Positions 1-9,070 of a stretch of DNA of 52,004 nucleotides are shown piece after piece. The stretch lies in NCBI GenBank assembly GCA_944384265.1, contig CALWSR010000023.1, positions 1 through 52,004 of the forward strand, read 5' to 3'. The notes below the pieces were generated by a model. The model made no database searches, was not told the DNA's origin, and saw only the letters and a list, made by a program, of their open reading frames with translations. The first letter of the stretch is position 1, and each line of letters starts with the position of its first letter. Both the position numbers and the translations under genes were made by a program. The DNA comes from an uncultured Clostridia bacterium. Lineage in GTDB: Bacteria > Bacillota > Clostridia > Lachnospirales > Anaerotignaceae.

Positions 1-303
1 TCCCCTGCACAAAGGCAAGCTCACAAGCCATACGCCCCTTAGCATATCCTTTCTCTCCATTTTTTCAGCAGTTTTATTTCTGCTGTTTATCCCTTTTTTA
101 AAAAATACCTCTTTGCACCTGCTTTCCCCTTTGCCATCCCCTGCACAAAGACAAGCTCACAAGCCATACGCCCCTTAGCATATCCTTTCTCTCCATTTTT
201 TCAGCGGTTTTATTTCTGCTGTTTATCCCTTTTCTAAAAAATATCTCTTTGCACCTGCCTTCCCCTTTGCCTTCCCCTGCATAAAGGCAAGCTCACAAAC
301 TGC
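1..303. repeat. 136-bp tandem repeat array (right-hand end)
   Basis: Two full copies (1-136 and 137-272) and the first ~30 bases of a third (273-303) follow one another without spacer. The two full copies differ at about six positions. The array runs off the left edge of the window, so copy number is unknown. Each copy contains a short dyad (CAGCAG or CAGCGG, 8 bases, CTGCTG); the one difference in it leaves a G.U pair if the plus strand is transcribed. No ORF is convincing here. Function unknown. Confidence 0.9.
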
Positions 304-580
304 ACTGCTTTTTTATTTGGTCTATCATATCCTCTTATGTAATCTGATTTTTTACCGCCACATCAGCAAAATAGCCTTATGATACGAAAAATTCCTATCC
401 CCTGTTTCTATTTTTATAAAATAGTTTCAATACACAGCTTTTATACTCAAGAAATATTGTAAGCCATGCTACACTAAATTCATAGCCCTATAACCATCAT
501 TATGAAATGAAAATCTAAAGCCTTTCTATACGAAAGTATTTTTCATTTCTTCCAATCATGCTGAGAGTCTAAAGCCAACA
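304..580. other. non-coding stretch, nothing recognised
   Basis: AT-rich sequence between the tandem repeats and the bioA terminator. No credible ORF, RNA gene or promoter was recognised. Confidence 0.5.
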
Positions 581-623
581 AAAAAGCAGATGCCACTATA
601 AAAAAACAATGTCATCTGCTTTT
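581..623 (-). terminator. terminator of the biotin operon
   Basis: Inverted repeat with 10-12 bp arms (AAAAGCAGATG and CATCTGCTTTT) and a ~20-base loop, flanked by A and T runs, so it could work in both directions. It lies just beyond the bioA stop codon and closes the bioYBDA operon. Confidence 0.8.
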
Positions 624-633
624 ATATCTATTT

Positions 634-1839
634 TTATGATGTAATAAACCATTCTTTCATTGTAGTCAAAACTTTGACCAACTCTTCCTCTTTTATCACA
701 TATGGCACCATTGCATACATATAATTTAAAAAGGGACGGCTGAACACACCTTTTTCGTAGGCAAACTGCTGATATCCCTTTATGGTATGGGCATCATATA
801 CTTCAATGCACACACAGGCCCCCATGATTCTCACTTCCTTTATTCTTGGGTCTGAAAAGCCTTCCATTTCACGCCGGGTGATTGCTTCAATATTGGAAAT
901 TTTAGACAGATAATGCTGTTTTTCAAACAAATCAATGGATTTTAATGCAACACTGCAAGCCAATGCATTGCCCATAAAGGTGGGACCATGCATAAAAGCA
1001 TGGGCAGGATTTTCGTCATAAAAGCCTTCATAAACCTTATGGTTTGCTATTGTGGCCGCATGGCCCATATATCCCCCTGTCAGTGCCTTGCCAAGCACCA
1101 AAATATCCGGCAATACAAAATCTGATACAAACCGTTTTCCTGTACGCCCAAATCCAGTGGCCACTTCATCAAAAATCAAAAGCACGCCATATTGGTCACA
1201 AAGTTCTCTGGCCCGTTTCAAAAAAGCAATATCATACATTCGCATACCCCCTGCACATTGCAGCAGTGGTTCCACAATAAAACAGTTTAGATTTTGATGA
1301 TATTTTTCAAAGGCTTTTTCCAATGCTTGTATTTCAGTGGGAATGTGAATGACATATCTGCTTTTGCCATATGCCTTCAGTACAAAGTGATAATCCTCAT
1401 CATCACCTATTTCCATTGCTTTAAAGGTATCTCCGTGATAGGCCTGCTCCAGTGCCAAAACCATTGTGCGCTGGGTTTGTCCTTGATTCATATAATATTG
1501 CAATGCCATTTTCAGCCCCACCTCCACAGCAACACTGCCGGAATCAGAAAAGAAACAATAATCCAAATCTCCCGGAAGCCAGCTTTGCAGTTTGTCGGAT
1601 AAATCCTCTACGGCTTGGTGGGTCAGTCCTCCCAGCATAACATGGGCAAAGCTTTTCAGCTGTGCTTCTATGGCATGATTCAGCTCCGTATGGTTATAGC
1701 CATGAATGACGCTCCACCAAGAGGATATGGAGTCAATCAGCCTTTTTTGCTGGTCTGTGTACAAATAGACTCCCTTTGCATTTACAATTTTATAGGGAGC
1801 TTTCATTGTTTTCATCTGTTCATATGGATACCAAATCAT
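634..1839 (-). CDS. bioA: adenosylmethionine-8-amino-7-oxononanoate aminotransferase BioA
   Basis: PLP-dependent aminotransferase that converts KAPA to DAPA with S-adenosylmethionine as amino donor, the antepenultimate step of biotin synthesis, in the cytoplasm. The 401-residue protein is slightly short for the family (about 430). Visible signatures are SISSWW near residue 37, YHGDT near 134, DEVATGFGRTG at 224-234 and the PLP-binding lysine in GKALTGG (K251). The HGPTFMGNALAC stretch near 284 is typical of BioA. The ATG is preceded by GGGAGG at good spacing. It is the last gene of the bioYBDA operon, 14 bases after bioD, followed by a terminator. Expression should follow biotin status through the BirA operator at 4.73 kb. 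Confidence 0.95.
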   Translation of the reverse strand: MIWYPYEQMKTMKAPYKIVNAKGVYLYTDQQKRLIDSISSWWSVIHGYNHTELNHAIEAQLKSFAHVMLGGLTHQAVEDLSDKLQSWLPGDLDYCFFSDSGSVAVEVGLKMALQYYMNQGQTQRTMVLALEQAYHGDTFKAMEIGDDEDYHFVLKAYGKSRYVIHIPTEIQALEKAFEKYHQNLNCFIVEPLLQCAGGMRMYDIAFLKRARELCDQYGVLLIFDEVATGFGRTGKRFVSDFVLPDILVLGKALTGGYMGHAATIANHKVYEGFYDENPAHAFMHGPTFMGNALACSVALKSIDLFEKQHYLSKISNIEAITRREMEGFSDPRIKEVRIMGACVCIEVYDAHTIKGYQQFAYEKGVFSRPFLNYMYAMVPYVIKEEELVKVLTTMKEWFITS

Positions 1840-1853
1840 ATTTTTCCTCCCTT

Positions 1854-2537
1854 TTATTGATATAATCCTTCCAGCACTTCAAATGGTATGTCCAGCTGGG
1901 TATCCCTGTATTGGATACAAGCCAGCACGCTTACCCCCGTCATATATTGGCACATCAATAAATTGTCTTCATGCAGCTTGTTGCCCTGCTGATAACGGTT
2001 GAATACTATGCCCTTTAAAGGAATGCGGCGAGCCTTCATATACTCTGCTGTCAGCACCACAGAATTGATGGTGCCAAGTCCGGCATCTGCAACCAGCAGA
2101 CAGTTGAGCTGGCGTGCCTGTATAAAATCCTCCAACTGAATTTTTTGTTGGTCAAAACGCAAAGGGCAAACAATGCCGCCGGAGCCTTCTATGGTAACAT
2201 AGTCATATTGACTGCAAACAGCATCAAATTCAGAAAGCACCTGTTCCATTTCCAAGGGATTTCCTTCTATTTTTGCTGCCAAATGGGGAGAAACAGCCCT
2301 TTCATACAAATATGGACACATCTCTTTTAAAGGCTGTTGGATGCCGGAAGCTTTTTTGACATATAAAGCATCTCCGGGAATCAAGCTGCCGTCAGTACGG
2401 CGGCGGTTGCCGCTCATTGCCGCTTTATAATAAGCAGCATTTTTTCCATTTTCTCTCAATTTTTTTAATATCAATGCTGTGACATAAGTCTTTCCCACAT
2501 CTGTTCCTGTGGCTGTAATAAATAAATTTTTACTCAT
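1854..2537 (-). CDS. bioD: dethiobiotin synthetase BioD
   Basis: ATP-dependent synthetase that closes the ureido ring of DAPA with CO2 to give dethiobiotin, cytoplasmic. I start the protein at the ATG giving MSKNLFITATGTDVGKT (227 aa). The P-loop GTDVGKT begins at residue 9, as is usual for BioD; the longer frame from 2561 adds eight residues inside bioB and has no better ribosome site. EGSGGIVCPL in the middle is the family's second conserved block. The start overlaps the bioB stop by eight bases (ATGAGTAA), so translation is probably coupled to bioB. Confidence 0.95.
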   Translation of the reverse strand: MSKNLFITATGTDVGKTYVTALILKKLRENGKNAAYYKAAMSGNRRRTDGSLIPGDALYVKKASGIQQPLKEMCPYLYERAVSPHLAAKIEGNPLEMEQVLSEFDAVCSQYDYVTIEGSGGIVCPLRFDQQKIQLEDFIQARQLNCLLVADAGLGTINSVVLTAEYMKARRIPLKGIVFNRYQQGNKLHEDNLLMCQYMTGVSVLACIQYRDTQLDIPFEVLEGLYQ

Positions 2538-3501
2538 TGCAAAGCTTCGCCTCATATCCAAGTTCTTTTAATAATTCCATATCTGTTTTTACAGTAATCC
2601 CCTCTGTTGTCAGCATATCTCCTGAAATGGCGGCATTTGCACCGGATAGAAAGCAGCTTCTGCCTTTATCCTCCAAAAGTCCCCTTCCACCTGCAAGGCG
2701 TATGGAGGCTGTTGGAAGTATAAAGCGGTATACTGCAACAATACGGCACATATCCTCTTTTGTCAGCGTTTTATTGCTTTCAAAGGGCGTGCCTGCAATG
2801 GGGTTAAGCATATTGACAGGCACACTTTTAATGCCAAGCTCCTGCAATGTCATGGCCATATCAATTCTGTCCTCCGGCGTTTCTCCCAGTCCCATAATGC
2901 CGCCGCTGCACACGGAAAGCCCTGCTGCTTGGGCCTCACGAATGGTTTGCAGCTTATCCTCAAATGTATGTGTTGTGCAAATGTTGGGGAAATTTCTGCG
3001 GGATGTTTCAATGTTATTATGTACTCTTGTCACACCGGATGCCTTCAGCTTGGCAAATTGCTGTCGGTTGAGCAAGCCAAATGAAATGCAAACAGAAATA
3101 CCCACTTCTTTTTTTATTTTTTGTATTGTTTCACACATTTTGTCCACTTCACTGTCAGAAAGCCTTTTGCCGGAGGTCACAATAGAATAACGCAGCACAC
3201 CTTGTTGGTGGCTTATGCGGGCCTGCTCTATGATTTCATTTGGTGAAAGCAGAGGATATGCTGCAACAGAAGCATGATTGTGGGCAGACTGGGCGCAAAA
3301 CCTGCAGTTTTCAGAGCATTGTCCGCTTTTTCCGTTGATAATGGTACAAATATCAAATTGATTGGAACAAAAATGCCTGCGAATTTTATCAGCACATTCA
3401 CACAATTCTGTCAAAGGGGCTTCATAAAGATACATGGCTTCTGCTTTATCAATTTGACCGCCTTGCAGCACTTTATCTGTCAATATTTTTAAATTCATCA
3501 T
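2530..3501 (-). CDS. bioB: biotin synthase BioB
   Basis: Radical SAM enzyme that inserts sulfur into dethiobiotin to form biotin, using a 4Fe-4S cluster and a sacrificial 2Fe-2S cluster. The protein is 323 aa. The radical SAM cysteines are C62, C66 and C69 (CSENCRFCAQS). NNIETSRR and the late GGRG motif are also present. Two successive ATG codons could start it. It lies seven bases after bioY and overlaps bioD, consistent with one transcript. Confidence 0.96.
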   Translation of the reverse strand: MMNLKILTDKVLQGGQIDKAEAMYLYEAPLTELCECADKIRRHFCSNQFDICTIINGKSGQCSENCRFCAQSAHNHASVAAYPLLSPNEIIEQARISHQQGVLRYSIVTSGKRLSDSEVDKMCETIQKIKKEVGISVCISFGLLNRQQFAKLKASGVTRVHNNIETSRRNFPNICTTHTFEDKLQTIREAQAAGLSVCSGGIMGLGETPEDRIDMAMTLQELGIKSVPVNMLNPIAGTPFESNKTLTKEDMCRIVAVYRFILPTASIRLAGGRGLLEDKGRSCFLSGANAAISGDMLTTEGITVKTDMELLKELGYEAKLCNE

Positions 3502-3508
3502 ATTATAC

Positions 3509-4063
3509 TCACATCCTATTCTGTTTCATAACGGGAATCAGTCTTTTTCCAAGAAATGCTCCCACAATACACAACACAATATCCCCAGGCACAGCCAACA
3601 AAAAGCAGTATAAAAACAAAGGCCATAGGCCGATGGGATTGCCAACGTAAAATTTACTTATCAAATAATAATATACCATTCCAAATAAATACACAATTGC
3701 CAGACCTATGAAATTTGCGGCAAGCAGCCGTTGATAGTTGGGGGCCAAAACACCGTTTGCAATCACCCCCGTAACATAGGAAGCGGCTGCAAAGCCTATG
3801 ATATAACCAAAGCTCGGCTTTAAAATATAATAAAATCCACCGCCCTCAGCAAATATGGGCAGTCCAAAAAGTCCCATGATAATATAAATACAGACCGATA
3901 TGGCTCCCAGTCTTCCTCCAAGCAAAAGTCCTGCCAGCATGGTAAAAAGAAATTGCAGTGTAAAAGGAACCAGAGGAATGGGAATGCGTATAAACGCCCC
4001 CACAGCAATAAGTGCCACAAACAATGCACATAAAATCAAATTGCTTGTTCTTTTTGTGTTCAT
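3509..4063 (-). CDS. bioY: biotin ECF transporter substrate-binding component BioY
   Basis: Integral membrane S component that captures biotin for an energy-coupling-factor transporter. The 184 residues form about six hydrophobic segments. The family core is recognisable in IPLVPFTLQFLFTMLAG near residue 29, LLLGGRLGAISVCIYIIMG, and the GGGFYYILKPSFGYIIGF loop. AAGGAG lies just before the ATG. No ECF A/A'/T genes are nearby, so it would use a shared energising module encoded elsewhere. It is the first gene of the biotin operon. Confidence 0.95.
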   Translation of the reverse strand: MNTKRTSNLILCALFVALIAVGAFIRIPIPLVPFTLQFLFTMLAGLLLGGRLGAISVCIYIIMGLFGLPIFAEGGGFYYILKPSFGYIIGFAAASYVTGVIANGVLAPNYQRLLAANFIGLAIVYLFGMVYYYLISKFYVGNPIGLWPLFLYCFLLAVPGDIVLCIVGAFLGKRLIPVMKQNRM

Positions 4064-4704
4064 TTCATTCTCCTTATGAAAATATAATATTGAAATAAAA
4101 AGCTATAAAACATTGATTTTACAGTCAAAACAATTTTTTTTGCATTTCTCCCTTTTCATAGCCTGAATAGGTATTTTTGGATGTGTACTTCTCCCATTTT
4201 ATTCTGAAGACTTGGGAGCATTAACAGCAATTCCCATTTCTTTGCTTCTATTAGCACCGCTTTTCCTATTCATTCAAATATAAATGGGCTTTTGTTTTGT
4301 TGCTGCATACACCTAGCCATCAGCTATTTCAGCATTTTTATGGGTTTGCCATAATTTTTTATAAAAATTTATATTGCTGTGGATAAAAATTGCTTTTTGC
4401 CAGCAGCGCATTTTTACTTCAAAATAGAAAACTGTTTTTTCAAATTGTCATAGCCTTTACAAATAGAAATGTTGCTGTTTCAATGGTCTGATAACAGACA
4501 GATATGACTTTGTGTGTATCAACATTTCCCCATTGCTCTACAAAAGCAGTGCTGTATTTTATGCTTTATTTTTATAAAGCAGTCTGTAAACAAAAATATA
4601 TTTTACTGCCATTTCCATATAAAAAACTTCTGTGTCTGTCATATTACTCCATATTCTTTTGAAAAAGAAAGGAATTTGTTTTATTCCATTTTATTCCTTT
4701 GGTG
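4064..4704 (-). other. long untranslated leader of the biotin operon
   Basis: About 635 nt separate the BirA-overlapped promoter from the bioY start codon. I find no convincing coding frame in it on either strand. A 21-bp sequence at 4103-4123 recurs exactly at 26662-26682. Whether the leader holds a structured RNA, a small ORF or only decayed DNA cannot be decided by reading. Confidence 0.5.
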
Positions 4705-4734
4705 AGTATAGCATATCAGTATACATATTGTCAA
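4705..4734 (-). promoter_or_regulatory. sigma-A promoter of the biotin operon
   Basis: On the minus strand TTGACA (4729-4734), an 18-base spacer and TATACT (4705-4710) preceded by TG form a strong extended -10 promoter. The -35 box lies inside the BirA operator, so repressor and RNA polymerase would compete directly. Confidence 0.85.
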
Positions 4735-4759
4735 CTTTATAATATTTATTAGTTTACAA
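4728..4759. promoter_or_regulatory. BirA operator
   Basis: TTGTCAACT (4728-4736), 14 bases, AGTTTACAA (4751-4759): the two half-sites and their spacing match the Firmicutes BirA box seen before bio operons. Holo-BirA with biotinyl-AMP would bind here and shut off bioYBDA. birA itself is not in this window. Confidence 0.88.
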
Positions 4760-5229
4760 TCATGGCAATGCTGTTTTACAAAAAAACTGTTATCATACTT
4801 TTTTTATTCTTCTAAATTTTACATATATTCTCAAAATGACCATTGTGGATAAAACCCCTTTCTACATAATAATACTCAAAAATAGTGCCAAAACAGTCTG
4901 TGCCTGTGAACATAGCATAGATTGCCATGCTCACAGACATACTGTATAAATTTGATTTCACTTTTTTTAAATTATATTTTCTATTTCATTTGCAGTGATA
5001 TTGTTTATCCATACAGCGGCCCTTTCTGTACCATTTTTACCATATCCACACCAGTCTGATACCCAACAATCATACAGTCAACCATTTGTTTTATGGCATA
5101 TCTGCTCCCCATTTTCACTCAGCAGTATCCACCTCTTTCTGCATTCAAATCATATTTTTGATTTTTTTATGCTACTATTCCTTCAAATGGATATGCCTTC
5201 ACAGCATTTTGCCCATCACAATATGAACC
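4760..5229. other. non-coding stretch upstream of the BirA operator
   Basis: AT-rich sequence without a credible gene. Frames of 60-85 codons exist but have no ribosome-binding site or recognisable protein character. Confidence 0.5.
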
Positions 5230-5545
5230 TATTTTTTAGGAAATGATATGTCCATCTATTTGGACTATTCCATTACATTTTTAGAAATTAGAACAGTATA
5301 TAAATAGGCATGGCATCAAACAGCTTGTGAGCCTATGCCTTCCCATTTCACAATGACAAATATGCTTCACAAAAACCATGCTTTCACACTGTCTGCACAA
5401 AAGGCAGTCTGCAAATACTTTAGGTCAATTTTTCACAAAGGGAAATGCATCAAAATTGACAGAAAAACAACACATATCCTTTCCTAAATAGAGTATGCCA
5501 TTGAACAAAAACAGGCATGACAGACACTCATTGACGCCATAAAAA
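5230..5545 (+). pseudogene. decayed copy of the XRE regulator gene and its upstream region
   Basis: This stretch aligns by eye with the intact XRE gene at 9071-9376 and the ~85 bases before it. Shared pieces include the upstream block around GAATTAGAA and AAATAGGCA, ACAAATATG, GCAGTCTGCAAA, the ACAGA..AACA.CACATAT block and ATTGACGCCAT against ATTGACACCAT at the end. The region coding for the helix-turn-helix and a part near the middle are deleted, and stops break the frame. It is a degenerate paralogue, not a functional gene. Confidence 0.75.
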
Positions 5546-5548
5546 ATG

Positions 5549-5593
5549 AAAAAAGCACATTTTTTCCTCTTTTTGAGAATCCTGTGCTTTTTT
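5549..5593. terminator. bidirectional terminator-like hairpin
   Basis: Arms AAAAAAGCACA (5549-5559) and TGTGCTTTTTT (5583-5593) flank a 23-base loop. It lies just after the decayed regulator copy and about 300 bases beyond the patB stop, so it could end transcripts from either side. Confidence 0.65.
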
Positions 5594-5887
5594 ATACTTC
5601 TTTTTATGAAATATTGCTCCTATTTCTTGGCTTTCACAGTCCAAGCATATATGCAAAGCCCACGCAAAAAAATAAAAAATCTTTTTCTAAACCAATGTAT
5701 GAAAATAAGCTATTCCTTTCATACATTTCTATTATCACCATATTCCACGCTGCTTTGTATACATTTTTCAATGTTATATTGTAAAATACTGTTTTTTATC
5801 GCTTTTATTGCAGCATTTTCTACAAATTCCTTTTTCAGAAGGCTGCTGTCACAGGCCCCTTACCCTTCTGTTTTTTGTCACAAATTT
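5594..5887. other. non-coding stretch 3' of patB
   Basis: No gene recognised. It would be the 3' untranslated tail of the DUF3737-patB transcript if that ends at the hairpin above. Confidence 0.4.
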
Positions 5888-7096
5888 TCACAAGCCATCT
5901 AATTGTAAAATATCATTTTCATATTGTGCAATGCCGTTTTTCAGCAATTCCAGTCCTTTTTCCAGAACAGCTTTGGGGCAGGCAATATTCATGCGCAGAA
6001 AATTTTTTCCATTTTCTCCAAACTGGCTTCCCTCTGACAGATACAGCCCTGTTCTTTTTTGTATAAAGCAACACATCTGAGAAACATTTCCCCCAATGCC
6101 ATTACAGTCAATCCACAACAGATAAGTGGCATTGGATTTCACTGCATGAATGTTTGGAATCTCTTGCTTGAAATAACGCTCTGCTATACTTCTGTTTTCA
6201 AAAAGGTATTGGCGAAGGGCATCCAGCCAATGTCCCCCTTTTGTGAACGCTGCAATGGCTGCCTCTGCCGCAAACACATTTGGTTCTGCCACCTCATCTG
6301 TATGAAGCCCTCTCCAGACCTTGTGGCGAAGCCTTGGATTGGGAATGCACACAGCCGCTGTCTGCAGTCCGGCCAAATTAAATGCTTTTGTAGGCGCAAG
6401 GCAGGTAATGCTGTTTTCCCGGCATTCTTCTGAAACCGATGCAAAAGGTACATATTTGGCTTTTGGAGCCGTCAAATCACAATGGATTTCATCAGAAATA
6501 ACCAGCACGCCATATTTTGCACAAAGCTGTCCAATGTGCTTTAGCACAGCTCTGTCCCATATATTTCCTGTTGGATTGTGAGGGTTGCATAAAATGAGAA
6601 GTGTGGTCTGGGGGTCAGCCAAAGCTGTTTCCAGCCTTTCAAAATCAATTTCATAAATCTGCCCGTTATAACTGAGGGGACATTCCACCACCTGACGGCC
6701 ATGGTTCAATACAGAATTGAAAAAAATGTTATATACGGGTGTTAGCAAAACAACCTTTTCTGCCGGCGTTGTCAGCTTTCTCACCATGCTCGATATGGCC
6801 GGAACAACACCGGTACAAAAAACCAGCCATTCCTCCTCCATGATAAAGTGATGACGGCTCCTCCACCAGTCTATATAGGCCTGATACCACATATCCTGTA
6901 TGATTGTGTAACCATAAATACCATGTGCGGCTCTGTCTAAAATGGCATTTTGAATTTCCGGCGCTGTTTCAAAATCCATATCTGCCACCCACATAGGCAG
7001 CCCGTTTTGGCTTGCATCCCACTTTAAAGAAGCAGTATTTCTTCGGTTTATCACTTTGTCAAAATCAAATTTTTCATGCCTTGCTTTTGTCATCAT
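5888..7096 (-). CDS. patB: PatB/MalY-type PLP-dependent C-S beta-lyase (aminotransferase fold)
   Basis: Class I/II aminotransferase-fold enzyme of the MalY/PatB group, which cleaves cystathionine, cysteine or related S-conjugates to pyruvate, ammonia and a thiol. The 402-residue reading starts at the first of two adjacent ATGs that overlap the stop of the upstream gene (ATGA); the longer frame from 7123 is unsupported. Signatures are MWVADMDFETAP near residue 34, YGYT, the CNPHNPTG substrate loop, SDEIHCDL (PLP-binding Asp) and the catalytic lysine in PTKAFNLAGLQ. It is coupled to the DUF3737 gene. The exact substrate cannot be read from sequence, and some family members double as regulators. 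Confidence 0.9.
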   Translation of the reverse strand: MMTKARHEKFDFDKVINRRNTASLKWDASQNGLPMWVADMDFETAPEIQNAILDRAAHGIYGYTIIQDMWYQAYIDWWRSRHHFIMEEEWLVFCTGVVPAISSMVRKLTTPAEKVVLLTPVYNIFFNSVLNHGRQVVECPLSYNGQIYEIDFERLETALADPQTTLLILCNPHNPTGNIWDRAVLKHIGQLCAKYGVLVISDEIHCDLTAPKAKYVPFASVSEECRENSITCLAPTKAFNLAGLQTAAVCIPNPRLRHKVWRGLHTDEVAEPNVFAAEAAIAAFTKGGHWLDALRQYLFENRSIAERYFKQEIPNIHAVKSNATYLLWIDCNGIGGNVSQMCCFIQKRTGLYLSEGSQFGENGKNFLRMNIACPKAVLEKGLELLKNGIAQYENDILQLDGL

Positions 7097-7959
7097 ACAG
7101 CCTCTTTTCTTTGTGAACAACAAATGATTTTTGTTTTTTCAGTGTCAACCTTATCCTTTTGCAGAATCAGCTCATCAATGTAATCTGCACGTATGGTACC
7201 TCCGGAGGGATTCATCACACTGTCAATTTTTCCCACAATTTCAGCATCCACAGTGGAATATTCAAATGCCAGTGTGGTATTTAAAAGGGTACAATTTTTC
7301 ATAACCAAATTGGATATATAACACATTCCTTGAAGACTTTCTATAACACAGTTTATAAATGTCAGATTTTTGGCATTCCAGCCCAAATACTCTCCTGATA
7401 TAAAAGAGTCATAGACTGTTACATTTTCGCTGTTCCAAAAGGCATCCTTGGACAGCAGCCGTGCATTGTGTATTTCCACATTTTTGGCACCGTCAAAGGA
7501 ATAATTTCCATAAAGTGTGATGTTATTGAGCTTCATATTTTGGCTGTTCATGGCAAAATAATCTCCCTTTGCCGTTACCTGCTCCATTACCACATCAGAA
7601 CAGCTCCAAAGTGTTTCCGCTGCGTTGGGAAAGCTGACGTTTTGCAGTGTTACATCTGTGCAATGTCTAAAATTTTTTGGAGCCTCAATGGCAGAATCCT
7701 TTACCACAATATGTTTTGTATACCACACGCCGGCTCTGCCCATTTCAAACCATGTACAATTTTGGGCAGTGATATTTTCTGCATACCAAAGAGGATATTT
7801 CCATTTAAACATACTGTTGTAAAGCGCAATGTCACGGCTTTCCTTCAGAGGGGATTCTCCGTCTGCAAAAATGGTATCATAAATTTCCATATCCTTTCCT
7901 TGAAAAAGCGCCCGTTCACCTGTCAGTATCTGATGTCTGATTTCTTTTTTTTGCTGCAT
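7093..7959 (-). CDS. DUF3737 family protein (predicted right-handed beta-helix)
   Basis: Protein of 288 aa that I recognise as the DUF3737 family, of unknown function. It is built from short repeats of about 20 residues containing N, C and hydrophobic positions (ENITAQNCTWFEM, SENVTVYDSFISG, AKNLTFINCVIES), the pattern of a right-handed beta-helix. There is no signal peptide or membrane segment, so it is probably cytoplasmic. AGGAGT precedes the ATG. Its stop codon overlaps the start of patB by four bases, which implies coupled translation and a shared task, possibly in sulfur amino-acid or thiol metabolism (inference from the neighbour only). Confidence 0.85.
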   Translation of the reverse strand: MQQKKEIRHQILTGERALFQGKDMEIYDTIFADGESPLKESRDIALYNSMFKWKYPLWYAENITAQNCTWFEMGRAGVWYTKHIVVKDSAIEAPKNFRHCTDVTLQNVSFPNAAETLWSCSDVVMEQVTAKGDYFAMNSQNMKLNNITLYGNYSFDGAKNVEIHNARLLSKDAFWNSENVTVYDSFISGEYLGWNAKNLTFINCVIESLQGMCYISNLVMKNCTLLNTTLAFEYSTVDAEIVGKIDSVMNPSGGTIRADYIDELILQKDKVDTEKTKIICCSQRKEAV

Positions 7960-9060
7960 ATTGACTCCTCCATTCTATATTGCTTACTATGATTTTTGGG
8001 GTTTGAAGCACGAAATGCTTAGGCAGTAAATTTGCTTTTTTTATTTTTGAATATGGCGCAAAGCCTGTGTTTTGTTTTTCTTAATTCACATTACTGAAAT
8101 ATCTGTTGTCTTTTCATTTTAAATCACTGTATCATATGACAAATTGTTATATATTCCTTCCTTGTTCCTCTACACTGATTCATTTCACTATGTTTTTCAT
8201 AACATTTTTTTGCTGTCATAACAGTCTTTTCTCTTTCTATCCCCTTTTCATTGGGGCAGTACACCATAAAGCTCCTTTTCTCCATTTATATGGATGAGCT
8301 TTAGAAATCTCATAAATGTGGAATCAGCTGTAATATCTTGAAGTATAAATGGAAAAAAGGCATCTTATATTCATCTGCATCATAATCACTTTCCATTCCA
8401 TTGCAGAAAATAACACTTATATCACTACCTTCCTATTTTTTTGCTATTGCAAATAACAATTTTTGTTGCCGAAACAATAGCATAGCTTTATCATCTGTTT
8501 TTTCATTCCATATTGGTCTTTGCATTTCTTTTCGTTTACAAATTCAGTATAAAGCTCCTTTTCAAAAATAGCAAATACTTATATATAATAGACTTCCATA
8601 GCTATTTTCTATGATACTTCCAATACATATTCCTTTCATAAAATGCTTTATATAAAATCAATCCCATCACTATGGATGTAGCATTCTCAAAATACCATAA
8701 AACATATTGGATGCTTCGGCCAGAGACCATGTTCATGGTATTTTGGGATAAAAAAATAAGCCCTATCAAAGGCCAATTTGTATTTCAAGCATCCTTTTCA
8801 ATTAAAATACAAAAAAATAGTATGCTGTATCTGCCTGCCCATGGTAAAAAATGGACAGCTGCAAAAAACAGCCTAATGATAGCCCCTTATTCAAGGCAAT
8901 ATCATACTTTTCATACAGACTGAAATGCTCCTCTATATTTTCCATCATAACATTTCTTTTTTCTGCCATACTGTTTTTATGTCTTTTTTGGGAAATATAC
9001 TATCTACTTATTGTGACTATTATAGTATCCTTTTGGGAATTAGAATAGATACAAATAGGC
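7960..9060. other. 1.1-kb non-coding stretch between divergent genes
   Basis: It lies between the divergent DUF3737 and XRE genes. I see no convincing gene, RNA or terminator. A 14-bp palindrome (ACCATG, 2 bases, CATGGT) occurs near 8726. The last ~80 bases resemble the sequence before the decayed XRE copy at 5230-5310 and probably hold the regulator's promoter. Confidence 0.5.
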
Positions 9061-9070
9061 AGGTGATAAC

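Noticed and set aside
1..303. CRISPR array
   Set aside because: The 136-bp units are contiguous with no unique spacers between short repeats.
2537..3190. 217-codon open frame antisense to bioB
   Set aside because: It is the complement of a well-conserved gene; codon bias of bioB leaves the opposite frame open. Same for the long frames opposite recA, dnaK, rimO, fhs and ftsK.
4514..5902. Open frames of 60-120 codons on the plus strand in the gap between bioY and patB
   Set aside because: No ribosome-binding sites, residue content dominated by F, H, C and I as expected from AT-rich antisense or random DNA, and they overlap the biotin promoter or the decayed XRE copy.
8672..8923. 83-codon open frame before the XRE gene
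   Set aside because: No ribosome site, no recognisable pattern, and composition like the flanking non-coding DNA.
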